A DNA stretch of 64,000 bases from positions 1 through 64,000 of the forward strand of contig DLKM01000020.1 in assembly GCA_002478945.1 (NCBI GenBank), in the 5' to 3' direction. Position numbers and translations under genes: made by a program. This stretch comes from Christensenella sp. UBA7588. GTDB lineage: Bacteria > Bacillota > Clostridia > Christensenellales > CAG-917. Below the pieces are notes generated by a model that did no database searches, was not told the DNA's origin, and saw only the letters and a list, made by a program, of their open reading frames with translations. Shown here one piece after another: positions 53,740-63,124 of this stretch; the first letter of the stretch is position 1, and every line of letters begins with the position of its first letter.

Positions 53740-54552
53740 TTATTTTCCCAAGATTCCGTCAAGCGGTGTAAGATGCCACAAATCAACGAGTCCTTGCAAT
53801 ACGTCATCGCCGATTTCGTTGACGACGTGTCCCAATGTGAGAATATATAGTTGTGCCGTTTTCTCAACAGTTTCAATAAGTCCGAAGGCTTCGTCAATGT
53901 CTTTGCCAACGCCGTAAATGCCGTGATTCGTCCATACGACAAGACGATATTTCTTCATCTTCTCTGCCGTCGCCTCACCGATTTCGTTCGTTCCGCAAAC
54001 CATACAAGGCAACACGCCTACACCGTCCGGGAACACCACGATTGCTTCGGTGTTGTTGCGCCACAACTTTTCGGTAAACACTCTGTCGTCTGTTTTTACG
54101 ACTGCCGACATACAAATCGTATAAGTCGGGTGTGTGTGCATAACGACTCTGTGATTGGGATCTATTTTCAAACGAGTTGCGTGCGTCATAAGGTGCGCGG
54201 GAAGTTCACTCGTGAATTTTCCGCCGTCCTTATATCCCCACAAAAGTTCTGCCGTTTTGCCGTCTGCGCCGATACGGATTATACCGAGATTGGTTTCGGG
54301 ATCGCCTTCAACATTCTTGAAATACTTGCCCGTTCCCGTCACGATAAAATATCTGCCGACCAACTCTTTTGCATCGAATCCGGTCGGGATAACGCGCAAT
54401 ACCTTGTCAGTATCGAGATACTCTTTCACTTGTTCTTCGTCGAGCAATACGGAAACATTTCCGCCGTTTCTCTCGTCCCAGCCTTGACGATACATATTGC
54501 TCGTAATTTTGCAAAGTTCTTTTACAAACGGTGCTTCAAGTATGTTTTTCAT
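53740..54552 (-). CDS. rhaD: Rhamnulose-1-phosphate aldolase
   Basis: This 270-residue class II aldolase has zinc ligands in VVMHTHPTYT and a third His in WTNHGIYGVG, and GWDERNGGNVSVLLDEE near the start. It splits rhamnulose-1-phosphate into lactaldehyde and DHAP. It ends the operon and overlaps rhaA by ATGA. Confidence 0.95.
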   Translation of the reverse strand: MKNILEAPFVKELCKITSNMYRQGWDERNGGNVSVLLDEEQVKEYLDTDKVLRVIPTGFDAKELVGRYFIVTGTGKYFKNVEGDPETNLGIIRIGADGKTAELLWGYKDGGKFTSELPAHLMTHATRLKIDPNHRVVMHTHPTYTICMSAVVKTDDRVFTEKLWRNNTEAIVVFPDGVGVLPCMVCGTNEIGEATAEKMKKYRLVVWTNHGIYGVGKDIDEAFGLIETVEKTAQLYILTLGHVVNEIGDDVLQGLVDLWHLTPLDGILGK

Positions 54553-55784
54553 CTTTTGCTAAGCACTCCTTTTTCGTAGTCTTTTATTTCGTCAAACCAA
54601 TCGTCTTTCATACCTTGTCTGTCGAGATACTCTTTCCAAACTTCGCCGAAAGGATAGGTTTTGAGTTGTTCTTGTCTGTACATAAGTTCGGTAAACTCGC
54701 CGTTGTCCTGCAACTTTTTGAGCGCGTCGTTTGGCGTGAGCAATGCGTAAAGCAACGCCTTTTGCATATTGCGCTCACCAGTAACCCACGCAGATATACG
54801 GTTTATGGACGCATCGAAATAGTCAAGACCGATAAGCACCTTGTCAAGCGCGTCGTTTCTTACAATCTCTTTTGCAATCTCTTTGAGTTCGTCTTCAAAC
54901 AAAACGACGTGGTCACTGTCCCATCTCACTCCGCGCGTTACGTGAAGTGCAACTTTATCGTAGAACGCAAGCAACGCAGGGATTTTGTCGCTGACGTATT
55001 CGAGCGGATGATAATGTCCGTTGTCAAGCAAACAGCAAATATCGTTCTTTGCCGCATAGTTCTGATAAAACTCGTTGCTACCCACCGTATAACTTTCAAC
55101 GCCTATACCGAACACCTTGCTTTCCACCGCAACGACAACCTTTTTCTTGTCATAAGGTTCTTTCAAAATCTCGTCAAGGCTTTCTTTAAGACGAAGTCTT
55201 GGGGTAAGTCTGTCCGCGGGAACGTCCTTAAAACCGTCGGGAATCCAAATATTCATAAGACAATGGCTGTTCATTTCATTTGCGAAATACTCGGAAATGC
55301 GAATACACGCCTTGCAATGCTCAATCCAGAATTTGCGCACGTTTTCATCGGGTGACGAAAGCGTAAGTCCGCCCTTTACCATCGGGTGCGAGAACATCGT
55401 GGGATTGAAATCGATTCCGTCAAGTCCTATCTCTTTTGCAAACTCAACCCACGGCGCAAAATGTTCGGGACGATATGCGTTTCTGTCCACTTTCTCGCCG
55501 TTAAGAATTGCATAACTTGCGTGCAAGTTGAGCCTTTTCTTGCCCGGCATAAGCGAAAACGCTTTTGTCAAATCTTCTTTGAGTTCTTCAAAGTTTCTTG
55601 CACGCCCCGGGTAATTGCCCGTCGTTTGAATACCGCCCGACGCAGCACCTCCGCCGTCAAGACCTACAACGTCGTCGCCTTGCCAACAATGCACCGAGAT
55701 TGCGGTATTTTTAAGTTTTTCAATCGCTTGCTCCGTGTCCACGCCTATCTTTGCGTAAACTTCTTTCGCTTCTTGATAACTCAT
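54549..55784 (-). CDS. rhaA: L-rhamnose isomerase
   Basis: This 411-residue RhaA contains AISVHCWQGDDVVG, LHASYAILNGEK, DGIDFNPTMFSHP, MNIWIPDGFKD and LLDNGHYHPLE with the metal and active-site residues of the family. It converts L-rhamnose to rhamnulose. It begins three bases after the rhaB stop. Confidence 0.96.
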   Translation of the reverse strand: MSYQEAKEVYAKIGVDTEQAIEKLKNTAISVHCWQGDDVVGLDGGGAASGGIQTTGNYPGRARNFEELKEDLTKAFSLMPGKKRLNLHASYAILNGEKVDRNAYRPEHFAPWVEFAKEIGLDGIDFNPTMFSHPMVKGGLTLSSPDENVRKFWIEHCKACIRISEYFANEMNSHCLMNIWIPDGFKDVPADRLTPRLRLKESLDEILKEPYDKKKVVVAVESKVFGIGVESYTVGSNEFYQNYAAKNDICCLLDNGHYHPLEYVSDKIPALLAFYDKVALHVTRGVRWDSDHVVLFEDELKEIAKEIVRNDALDKVLIGLDYFDASINRISAWVTGERNMQKALLYALLTPNDALKKLQDNGEFTELMYRQEQLKTYPFGEVWKEYLDRQGMKDDWFDEIKDYEKGVLSKR

Positions 55785-55787
55785 AGT

Positions 55788-57095
55788 TTATAACTCCATT
55801 TGGCTTTTCAAATTGCCTATCGCCGTTGCCTCTATGGGCATTGCGACGACTTCTTTGTTTGTAAATTCTCTTGTAAATTCGTTGACCAACTTGTTGTTTG
55901 CGCCACCGCCTACGATATAGATTTTATCGAACGTACGATTTTCGCATTTTTCCAAATCGTCAACTGCTTTTTTATATCCCATTGCCATAGACCTATACGC
56001 ACTGCGATACAAGTCCCCTTCCGTTTTAGGCGCATTGAGATTGCGACTTTCAAACCAATTCCTGATTTTCTTGTCCATATTTTCGGGCAAAGAAAACTCT
56101 TTTGCGTTGACGTCGAACGTACCGTCAAACGTGCTTTCGCTTGCAAGGCGCGTCATCTCGTCAAAACTTCTGCCGAACACGTTTTTAAGGCACACGTTTA
56201 TCCACATACCCGTGATATTCTTCAAGAAACGGAAATTTCCCACTCCGCCTTCGTTTGCGAAATTGTATCTCAAAGCATCTCTCGACACGTTTGCTTCTTT
56301 TATCTTTGCGCCGAGAATTGCCCAAGTTCCGCTCGAAATAAGCGCGCTATTTTCGGGGTTGTCAACGGCATAAAACGCACTTGCCGTGTCGTGCGACGGA
56401 CAGAGTTTAACCGTCGTTTGTCCGCCTACTTCTTTTGCAACGTCGTCTTTAAGTTTTCCGACAACCGTTCCCGGCATATTGAGCGACGGAAACATTTGAA
56501 GCGGTAAACCGAGAGTCCCTATAAGGTCTATGTCAAACTTTCTCGTTTTGCAGTTCACAAGTCCCGTTGTCGTTGCGTTCGTATATTCCTTCACCATATT
56601 GCCCGTAAGCAAATAGCCAAAGTATTCGGGCATCATAAGGAACGTCGAAACGCCGTCCAAACGACCGCTCTTTTTATCCGCATAAAGTTGATACACTGTG
56701 TTGAAAGACTGAAATTGTATGCCCGTGCGCATATAGAACGTTTCAAACGAAATCTTTGTGTTTATCTCTTCGATTGCACTCTCCGTTCTCGAATCTCTAT
56801 ACGCATAGCAAGGCAACACAGGTTTGCCGTCTTTTATGAGAACGTAGTCCACGCCCCACGTATCTATTGCAAGGCTCTCAATACTCTCATATTGCGAAAA
56901 AGCAACTTTAAGTCCTTTTTTAATCTCGTTAAACAGTCTTTTCGTATCCCAAACGAGATGTCCGCCTTTATTGTCCATATGATTTTCAAAGCGGTATATC
57001 TCTTTGGTTTTTATCTCTCCGTCTTCTTTCCAACCGACGATATGTCGTCCGCTGGATGCTCCGAGATCTATTGCAAGATAATACTTGTTGTCCAT
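55788..57095 (-). CDS. rhaB: Rhamnulokinase
   Basis: This 435-residue FGGY-family kinase has LAIDLGASSGRH at the N-terminus, DTWGVDYVLI, SHDTASAFYAV and VGGGANNKLVNEF. It makes rhamnulose-1-phosphate. An ATG with GGGGAAG in front is preferred over a TTG four codons upstream. It follows the rhamnosidase gene by 15 bases. Confidence 0.95.
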   Translation of the reverse strand: MDNKYYLAIDLGASSGRHIVGWKEDGEIKTKEIYRFENHMDNKGGHLVWDTKRLFNEIKKGLKVAFSQYESIESLAIDTWGVDYVLIKDGKPVLPCYAYRDSRTESAIEEINTKISFETFYMRTGIQFQSFNTVYQLYADKKSGRLDGVSTFLMMPEYFGYLLTGNMVKEYTNATTTGLVNCKTRKFDIDLIGTLGLPLQMFPSLNMPGTVVGKLKDDVAKEVGGQTTVKLCPSHDTASAFYAVDNPENSALISSGTWAILGAKIKEANVSRDALRYNFANEGGVGNFRFLKNITGMWINVCLKNVFGRSFDEMTRLASESTFDGTFDVNAKEFSLPENMDKKIRNWFESRNLNAPKTEGDLYRSAYRSMAMGYKKAVDDLEKCENRTFDKIYIVGGGANNKLVNEFTREFTNKEVVAMPIEATAIGNLKSQMEL

Positions 57096-57110
57096 ATACT
57101 TCCCCAAGTT

Positions 57111-59330
57111 TTACATTTCGTCTATTGCAAACGAACGCTTGCCTTGAACCGTTTCGATTTTACCGTTAGGAAAAACGAGAACGCACTCAAAGCCTTGAAC
57201 GTCCACATTCAGACTGATATGTTTATTGACTCTTTCCCAGTCAATCGATATGCTTTTGCCACCGCGTGCATAAGCAATGTTTGCGCTGTTTACGCCATCG
57301 ATAAGTATCGGTTTTATTCTTATCGAATTGCTATCTACCACGTCGAGCCAACCGATGTTCTTATAGAACCACGCAAGAATTGCGCCCCAAAAATGGTGGT
57401 TGAAAGACGGAATTCGTTTCATACCGTCTTTTCTCATTTTTTTGCCGTCAATGACTTCGTACTCCTCAAAACTTTCCCACAAAGTCGTTGCGCCCTGTTC
57501 TATCCAATAGCCGTATGACGGGAAACTCTTTTGCGTAATAAGTTTGAAACACAAATCGATGTCGCCGTGTTTTACAAGCGTATCGAACAAATACTTATAT
57601 CCCACAACGCCGACTCTGAAATGGTCGTCTTGTCCGTGAATAAGGTCAATCAAGTCACGGTATGCGTTGATGCTCTCGTCATTTGTCAATACACCAGTTT
57701 GAAGAGCCATTGCAAGCACCGTTTGTGTTTTCACGACAAGTCTATCGTCTCTCACGTATTTCTTGCGGAAATCGCGTTTAAGACGTTTTGCAAAGTTTTC
57801 TATTTTATCGGTAGGCAATTCGACTGCATCAAACATTTTTATCGTCTTTGTCGCGATGTCAATCATCGTCAAAGAGTCGGTGATTTCCACAGGCGTTTCA
57901 AAATCGCCTTCGTTTTTCGTGTATGTTTGAACCCAATCACCCAAGCCGAAATTTGCCAAGCCGTCTGCGTTCAAACGTGTCGTGACATAATCGAAATATT
58001 TGCTTATCGCTTCGGCATTGTCTTTTACAACCTTTTCATCGCCGTAAAAACGATAAAGTTGATACGGCAATTCAACAATCACACTATCCCAAGCAGGTCC
58101 GTTTCCGAAATCGAAGCCCCAACCTGCCGTCGGAATAATTCCAGGCAAAGCGCCGTTTGCTTTTTGAACGTTGCGAATTTGAAGCAACCATTGTTCAAGA
58201 CTTGCCTTTGCATCGAACGTGTAAAGCATTTGCTCTGCACTAATCGAAGCATCCGCCGTCCAACCGTTCTTCTCTCTTTGCGGGCAATCGTATGGATAGT
58301 AAACGAAATTGCTTATATCACTTTGAAGCGTCATTTGGACAAGTTTATTTACAGTTTCGTTGTCGCATTTGAAATCACAAACCTTAGGCAAATCACTGTG
58401 GGTAGAAACAAACTCAACTGTGTCGAGCGTTGCTTGTTCGTCTTTTAATCCGCAAACTTCGCAATATCTGAAACCGTGCCAAGTGAAACTCGGCAAATAA
58501 CTTTGTTCACCGCTTCTACAAACGTACACGTCGTGTTGATTGTAACCGTCAACGGTTTTATCAAAAGAAATACTGCGATAATCGATGCTACCGTCTTCGC
58601 AAATCTCTTCCGCAAAGTACATATCGATACGTTGTCCTTCTTCTGCATTTTGCAAATGAAGCAAGCAAAGTCCCGTATCGTTTGCGCCGAAGTCATACAA
58701 ATATCCGTTCGGCGTTTTCTTCAAACATACGGCTTTTTTAGGCTTACCTTCGACAATCGGTTGAACTTTATTCTCTACAATTTTACCTTTTGGGGCATCT
58801 GCCAAAATCGCTTTTTCAAAACCGCTTAAATCGGTATCGGTCAAAACGCCTTTTCTTTCCAAACGTGCGTCATAACGCTCTCCGCAACGGAAATCGTCAA
58901 AAGTAATCGGGCTGTCTATCGCAACAAACGTTTCGTCCGTTTCAAGCAATACTTTGCCGTTTGCACTTATATTCAATGCAAATTTAGGTGCGCTACGATA
59001 AGGCGCGGACTCATTGAGCCAAATATCCGAATCGTTGGTGTTGACAAATCCGTTTCCAAGCAACACACAAAGAACGTTGTTTTCTTTTTTGAGTTTATTT
59101 TCAATATCGTAAACGTCGTAAACAACAACTTGGTCGGGGTTGCTCATATAAGGCGCAAACAAACTCTTATTGAGTTCTTCCCCGTTCAAAAACAATCTAT
59201 AAAGACCGACTGCTACAATCGTCAGTTTTGCGTTTTTAGAATTATCACAATCAAATACACGCTTAAAAAGCGGCGCATTTACGTGCCTTTCTATAGTGTT
59301 GTATTCCTTTGATCGTGCAATAAATTTCAT
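57111..59330 (-). CDS. Alpha-L-rhamnosidase, GH78
   Basis: This 739-residue protein lacks a signal peptide, so it is likely cytosolic. N-terminal beta domains cover 1-300 (GLYRLFLNGEEL, LLGNGFVNT, DYRSISFD). The (alpha/alpha)6 barrel begins near 310 with the catalytic segment YPYDCPQREKNGWTADA and WTLW-like GATTLWESFEEY later. It releases rhamnose for rhaBAD. The size is within the low range of GH78. Confidence 0.92.
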   Translation of the reverse strand: MKFIARSKEYNTIERHVNAPLFKRVFDCDNSKNAKLTIVAVGLYRLFLNGEELNKSLFAPYMSNPDQVVVYDVYDIENKLKKENNVLCVLLGNGFVNTNDSDIWLNESAPYRSAPKFALNISANGKVLLETDETFVAIDSPITFDDFRCGERYDARLERKGVLTDTDLSGFEKAILADAPKGKIVENKVQPIVEGKPKKAVCLKKTPNGYLYDFGANDTGLCLLHLQNAEEGQRIDMYFAEEICEDGSIDYRSISFDKTVDGYNQHDVYVCRSGEQSYLPSFTWHGFRYCEVCGLKDEQATLDTVEFVSTHSDLPKVCDFKCDNETVNKLVQMTLQSDISNFVYYPYDCPQREKNGWTADASISAEQMLYTFDAKASLEQWLLQIRNVQKANGALPGIIPTAGWGFDFGNGPAWDSVIVELPYQLYRFYGDEKVVKDNAEAISKYFDYVTTRLNADGLANFGLGDWVQTYTKNEGDFETPVEITDSLTMIDIATKTIKMFDAVELPTDKIENFAKRLKRDFRKKYVRDDRLVVKTQTVLAMALQTGVLTNDESINAYRDLIDLIHGQDDHFRVGVVGYKYLFDTLVKHGDIDLCFKLITQKSFPSYGYWIEQGATTLWESFEEYEVIDGKKMRKDGMKRIPSFNHHFWGAILAWFYKNIGWLDVVDSNSIRIKPILIDGVNSANIAYARGGKSISIDWERVNKHISLNVDVQGFECVLVFPNGKIETVQGKRSFAIDEM

Positions 59331-59417
59331 ATCCTACGCCGCTTATTACTTTGTACTATCTTGTTTTAACAGCAAGTGTCTGCGTTTGCGCATTTTGCTC
59401 AATCGTGAGTATACTCT

Positions 59418-59879
59418 TTAACGCAAACTCTTTTCATACATACACACATTATTCCCTTTTGAGTTGACAAACGGTATTCCAACCATTTCAAAACCTAATG
59501 ATGTATGCAGTGCTATGCTTGCTTCATTATCTACTCTTATTTGTTGGGAAATCATTGAATATCCCTTTTCTTTTGCTATACCAATAGCCTTAATCATTGC
59601 TGCTTTTGCAAAACATTTCCCCCTGTATTCGGGGAAAACTTCAGGGCCTATCGATATTGTTTTGTCTTTGTATGAATACAAAGACAGTCTGCCAACGACT
59701 TTACCGCTTGCAACTATCGCAAACATTTCAAAATATTTTCCGTCGTGTTGTTTTGTATTCCACAAGCAAATCATATCTTCGATTTGCGCAGTCGTTAGTT
59801 CTTGATAAATTCTCTCTGACAAAACCAACGCATCTTTCTTTTCAAAGTTTCTCAATTGTACAATAACTTTTTTCTTCAT
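59418..59879 (-). CDS. GNAT-family acetyltransferase
   Basis: This 153-residue protein has the acetyl-CoA loop PEYRGKCFAKAAMIKAI and a closing HTSLGFEMVGI strand, both standard for GNAT. Target unknown. The start is unsure: the ATG used gives the correct fold, but its AAAGGCGG site is 16 bases away; a GTG 48 bases upstream also lacks a ribosome site. An 87-base gap with no clear promoter precedes the rhamnosidase gene. Confidence 0.8.
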   Translation of the reverse strand: MKKKVIVQLRNFEKKDALVLSERIYQELTTAQIEDMICLWNTKQHDGKYFEMFAIVASGKVVGRLSLYSYKDKTISIGPEVFPEYRGKCFAKAAMIKAIGIAKEKGYSMISQQIRVDNEASIALHTSLGFEMVGIPFVNSKGNNVCMYEKSLR

Positions 59880-59926
59880 ATTGATGCTGTTGATGCCGCC
59901 TTTCTTGTATTGATAACATTCTAACA

Positions 59927-60631
59927 CTAATTATTTTTTACAATCTCGTGTTTGCATCTATTGATTTCGGCAACCAATTCTCTCTCGTTTTTGATTGCGT
60001 TTTCGAGAATAATTCCCGCTCCGCCGTCTTGCGGTTCGTGAAAATCGCTTCCTGCAAGCGGAATAAGTCCGTTGTCCTTTGCAAATCGTTCCGCTTGGTC
60101 GTTGTGACTATCATGCCTTGCGTATCCGTTGAAAACTTCTACCGCATTAAGCAACGACGGATTTCTATAAGTTATTATCGTTCTGAACGGATGAGATTGA
60201 GAAAAAATCCACCCGTTTTCTCTGCACAAAAGGCTTGTTTCTTCAACACTGTTTCGGAACATACGCTCACCGCCGTCAAGCACGAATTCGGGAGTTATTC
60301 CGTAAATCAAGAATTCCGCTTTATATGGCGTGTCTGCGTTGTAATACGAAGTGCAATCAGGCATAAACTCCATACCAAAGAACACGTCGATCCCCACCTT
60401 TTGGCACTCTTGTTTCAATCGATTGTAATGCTCGACAAAGTTTTGATTGTACTCTTTTGCCGTCATTCCGTAGAAATCGATTAAATAAGAGTTGTAGTGA
60501 GAAGTATAAACTATGCCGTCATAACCTTTGCCTTTGTATATTTCCGCAATGGTTTTCTCATCCGTTTGCGCGCAAGGCGAAGTGCCTTTTACGTGAAGGT
60601 GAGTTTCTAATTTATACCGCTTATTTTCCAT
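59927..60631 (-). CDS. PHP-domain metal phosphoesterase
   Basis: At 234 residues, metal motifs ETHLHV near the start, YTSHYN, GMEF, FSQSHPFR and GSDFHEP mark the PHP fold. Relatives act as histidinol-phosphatase or phosphodiesterases. Embedded between hexosaminidase and GNAT genes, its substrate may be a sugar phosphate, but this is not shown. Confidence 0.82.
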   Translation of the reverse strand: MENKRYKLETHLHVKGTSPCAQTDEKTIAEIYKGKGYDGIVYTSHYNSYLIDFYGMTAKEYNQNFVEHYNRLKQECQKVGIDVFFGMEFMPDCTSYYNADTPYKAEFLIYGITPEFVLDGGERMFRNSVEETSLLCRENGWIFSQSHPFRTIITYRNPSLLNAVEVFNGYARHDSHNDQAERFAKDNGLIPLAGSDFHEPQDGGAGIILENAIKNERELVAEINRCKHEIVKNN

Positions 60632-60644
60632 TTTGCAAACAATA

Positions 60645-62273
60645 TCAATACCCTGTTGTCATACAATCGCGATAAACGTTTGCGACAACGGTTTTTCCTT
60701 TGTACTTATCATCGCAACCACGACCGTACACGTCAAGATTGATTTCTTCTTCGAGTTCATCTATTTTGTCGACTGTACCATTTGTCCAATCTTGCAACAT
60801 TTCTCTGCAATCTTTGACTCTTCTAATAAGTCCGCCTATTCTTGCCGCTTGCACTTCAAATCCAAAGCCTTTGTTTTCCGTATACCATTGTTTCTTGAAA
60901 CTTTGATAAAACGACTCCAAATATTTGATTTGTTTCGTATAGTCGGCAACGATTTTTGTCATTGCGTCTTTGTCGGCACTCTTATAGGCATTGCGCGTTC
61001 TTACACCTATCTCGTATTTTAGGCTCAATACTTTGCATAGTTTTGCGGCGGTATCAAATACATACCCAAATCTTTCGTTGTTTGCCAAAGCGCCGAGTTT
61101 TTTGCTATAAGCAGAATACTTCTTTCTTGCTTGTGCTTTTTCGTCAACGGTATAGTCGTAAATACCCAAGAAACAGTCATTGTAGATCATATACTTCGAC
61201 GGATTGTAAACGTCAGGCTCTTGTTCGTCTATCATATTCGGCAAATCTATTGACAAAAACTCGTCAAAACCTACGCCGAATTTATCCTTGAACTTGCGTG
61301 CAATATCTTCTTCGTCGCAATTGCCCTTTGCCATTTCTGCAAAATGGAATATTGTCGGCAACAACGCCAGTTTTGAACATTCTTCACCATCATCTCCCCA
61401 AAATGTCAGCATATAATTCTTGACACCGTTTTGTTTCATAACAGGGAACGCCGCCTTTTGTCCCAACAGACTATAATCGTTTCTCGGAATAAATCCTAAC
61501 CAAGACCAACACGCCCCTGCCCAAGTCACGTCTTTTTCACCCAGAAGGTTATGCGCGTCGAGCATACTTTGATAGATTTCTCTATCTCTTTGGTTGTAAT
61601 CCCAATAGATCAAGTTTACATTTTCGGGAACAAGATTCTTTGCATCGTCCGAAACCTTTGGATTAAGAACGGGATACTGACCGTCGTTGTCGAATTTTAT
61701 AAACATATCCGACCACATACGCGCCTTAAATCCGTATTTTTCGGCAATTTCAAGAACCTTATTCAGATGGCGAAAGAAAATATCTTTGGGATTTTCATAT
61801 CCAAAGTCTTTGAGATGTCTGCCAAGTCCAAGGCAATGTGCTTCGTCCATTCCCAAATTGACTTTTCTTGACGTAAAGCATTGCGCAATTTCGCAAAACT
61901 CTTTCTCGATAAACTTATACGTTTCTTCGTTGTCCGCAAGCAAAACGTTGCCGCAATCGAGAACGGTAGAATTGAATCTTTGCCAACGGAAAATCCTATC
62001 AAGGTGTGCAAGCGTTTGAATACAAGGGACAAGTTCCATTCCCTTTTCAATGCAATACTTGTCTATTTCCTTGATTTCATCTCTCGAAAAACCACCGCGT
62101 AAGTAACCGAAATACGGTTCGCTTTCGATTTTATAAGTGTCTTCGGTATAGAGTTGCAATTCGGTGTATCCTATATCCGCCAATATATCGATGAACCGTT
62201 TAAGGAACGCCATATTAGGCACGGCGTTTCTTGAACAATCAAGCATAAATGAAAGCGTCTTGTATTCAGCCAT
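60645..62273 (-). CDS. GH20 beta-N-acetylhexosaminidase
   Basis: This 542-residue GH20 enzyme has no signal peptide. The catalytic Asp-Glu pair is in VNLGMDEAHCLG, with IQTLAHLDR and an ARMWSDMF barrel strand. It removes terminal GlcNAc or GalNAc by substrate-assisted catalysis. The start MAEYKTL follows AAGGAGTG. nagB lies just upstream, so products feed aminosugar breakdown, although a nagA deacetylase is not in view. Confidence 0.9.
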   Translation of the reverse strand: MAEYKTLSFMLDCSRNAVPNMAFLKRFIDILADIGYTELQLYTEDTYKIESEPYFGYLRGGFSRDEIKEIDKYCIEKGMELVPCIQTLAHLDRIFRWQRFNSTVLDCGNVLLADNEETYKFIEKEFCEIAQCFTSRKVNLGMDEAHCLGLGRHLKDFGYENPKDIFFRHLNKVLEIAEKYGFKARMWSDMFIKFDNDGQYPVLNPKVSDDAKNLVPENVNLIYWDYNQRDREIYQSMLDAHNLLGEKDVTWAGACWSWLGFIPRNDYSLLGQKAAFPVMKQNGVKNYMLTFWGDDGEECSKLALLPTIFHFAEMAKGNCDEEDIARKFKDKFGVGFDEFLSIDLPNMIDEQEPDVYNPSKYMIYNDCFLGIYDYTVDEKAQARKKYSAYSKKLGALANNERFGYVFDTAAKLCKVLSLKYEIGVRTRNAYKSADKDAMTKIVADYTKQIKYLESFYQSFKKQWYTENKGFGFEVQAARIGGLIRRVKDCREMLQDWTNGTVDKIDELEEEINLDVYGRGCDDKYKGKTVVANVYRDCMTTGY

Positions 62274-62308
62274 AAACACTCCTTGTGATTACAGTTTTTA
62301 TCTTAATT

Positions 62309-63073
62309 CTACACTGCCGATGCGCTTATGCTATCCATCACGGATGCGCTTGAAAGCAATTGCGCCGCCGCTTTATCGACAACGAGAACTGCGTTCGGAT
62401 GCTTTTGAAGTATGCTTGCAGGGCAACTCTCGCCAATCTTCTTTTCGACGGTCTTGTACACGGCAAGCGCCTTGTTGCTTCCCGACGCAAGTATAACGAT
62501 TTTCTTTGCTTGCATAATGTCCGCAATGCCCATAGAAATCGCACGAGTAGGCACTTGCGAGATGTCGTCGAAAAGTCTTGAATTGTCCTTTATCGTATTT
62601 TCTGTCAAGTTGACGATATGAGTGTGACTGTCGAACGGCGTTCCCGGCTCATTGAAAGCAATATGTCCGTTGCTTCCAAGTCCCAAAAGTTGAACGTCTT
62701 GGCGCAACTCTTTTACGAGATTGGTGTATCTTTCGCACTCTTTGTCAAAATCCGTTGCTTTTCCGTCGGGAAGATGCGTGTTGTTTTTGTCAATATCGAT
62801 TTTATCAAAGAGATTGTGGTTCATAAACCAAACGTAACTTTGGTCACTCTCTTCACCGAGTCCGACGTATTCGTCCAAATTGACCGTTTTAACGTCTTTG
62901 AACGACAACTCGCCCTTATGGCAAGCATCTGCAAGTCTTGCGTATGTACCGAGCGGAGTTGTTCCAGTTGCGAGTCCCAAAACCGCATTAGGTTTGTTCT
63001 TCACCACTTCGGCAAGCAACTCTGCGCCGACTTTGCTCATTTCTTCATAATTTTCAACAACAATAATTTCCAT
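62309..63073 (-). CDS. nagB: Glucosamine-6-phosphate deaminase
   Basis: This 254-residue NagB has VLGLATGTTPLGTY, VNLDEYVGL, GLGSNGHIAFNEPG and a TRAISMGI strand. It converts glucosamine-6-phosphate to fructose-6-phosphate and ammonia. AAAGAGAAACAA precedes the ATG. Confidence 0.95.
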   Translation of the reverse strand: MEIIVVENYEEMSKVGAELLAEVVKNKPNAVLGLATGTTPLGTYARLADACHKGELSFKDVKTVNLDEYVGLGEESDQSYVWFMNHNLFDKIDIDKNNTHLPDGKATDFDKECERYTNLVKELRQDVQLLGLGSNGHIAFNEPGTPFDSHTHIVNLTENTIKDNSRLFDDISQVPTRAISMGIADIMQAKKIVILASGSNKALAVYKTVEKKIGESCPASILQKHPNAVLVVDKAAAQLLSSASVMDSISASAV

Positions 63074-63124
63074 TTGTTTCTCTTTCCGTTTGTCTTGTCG
63101 ACCAACCTATCGGTTGTGGGATTG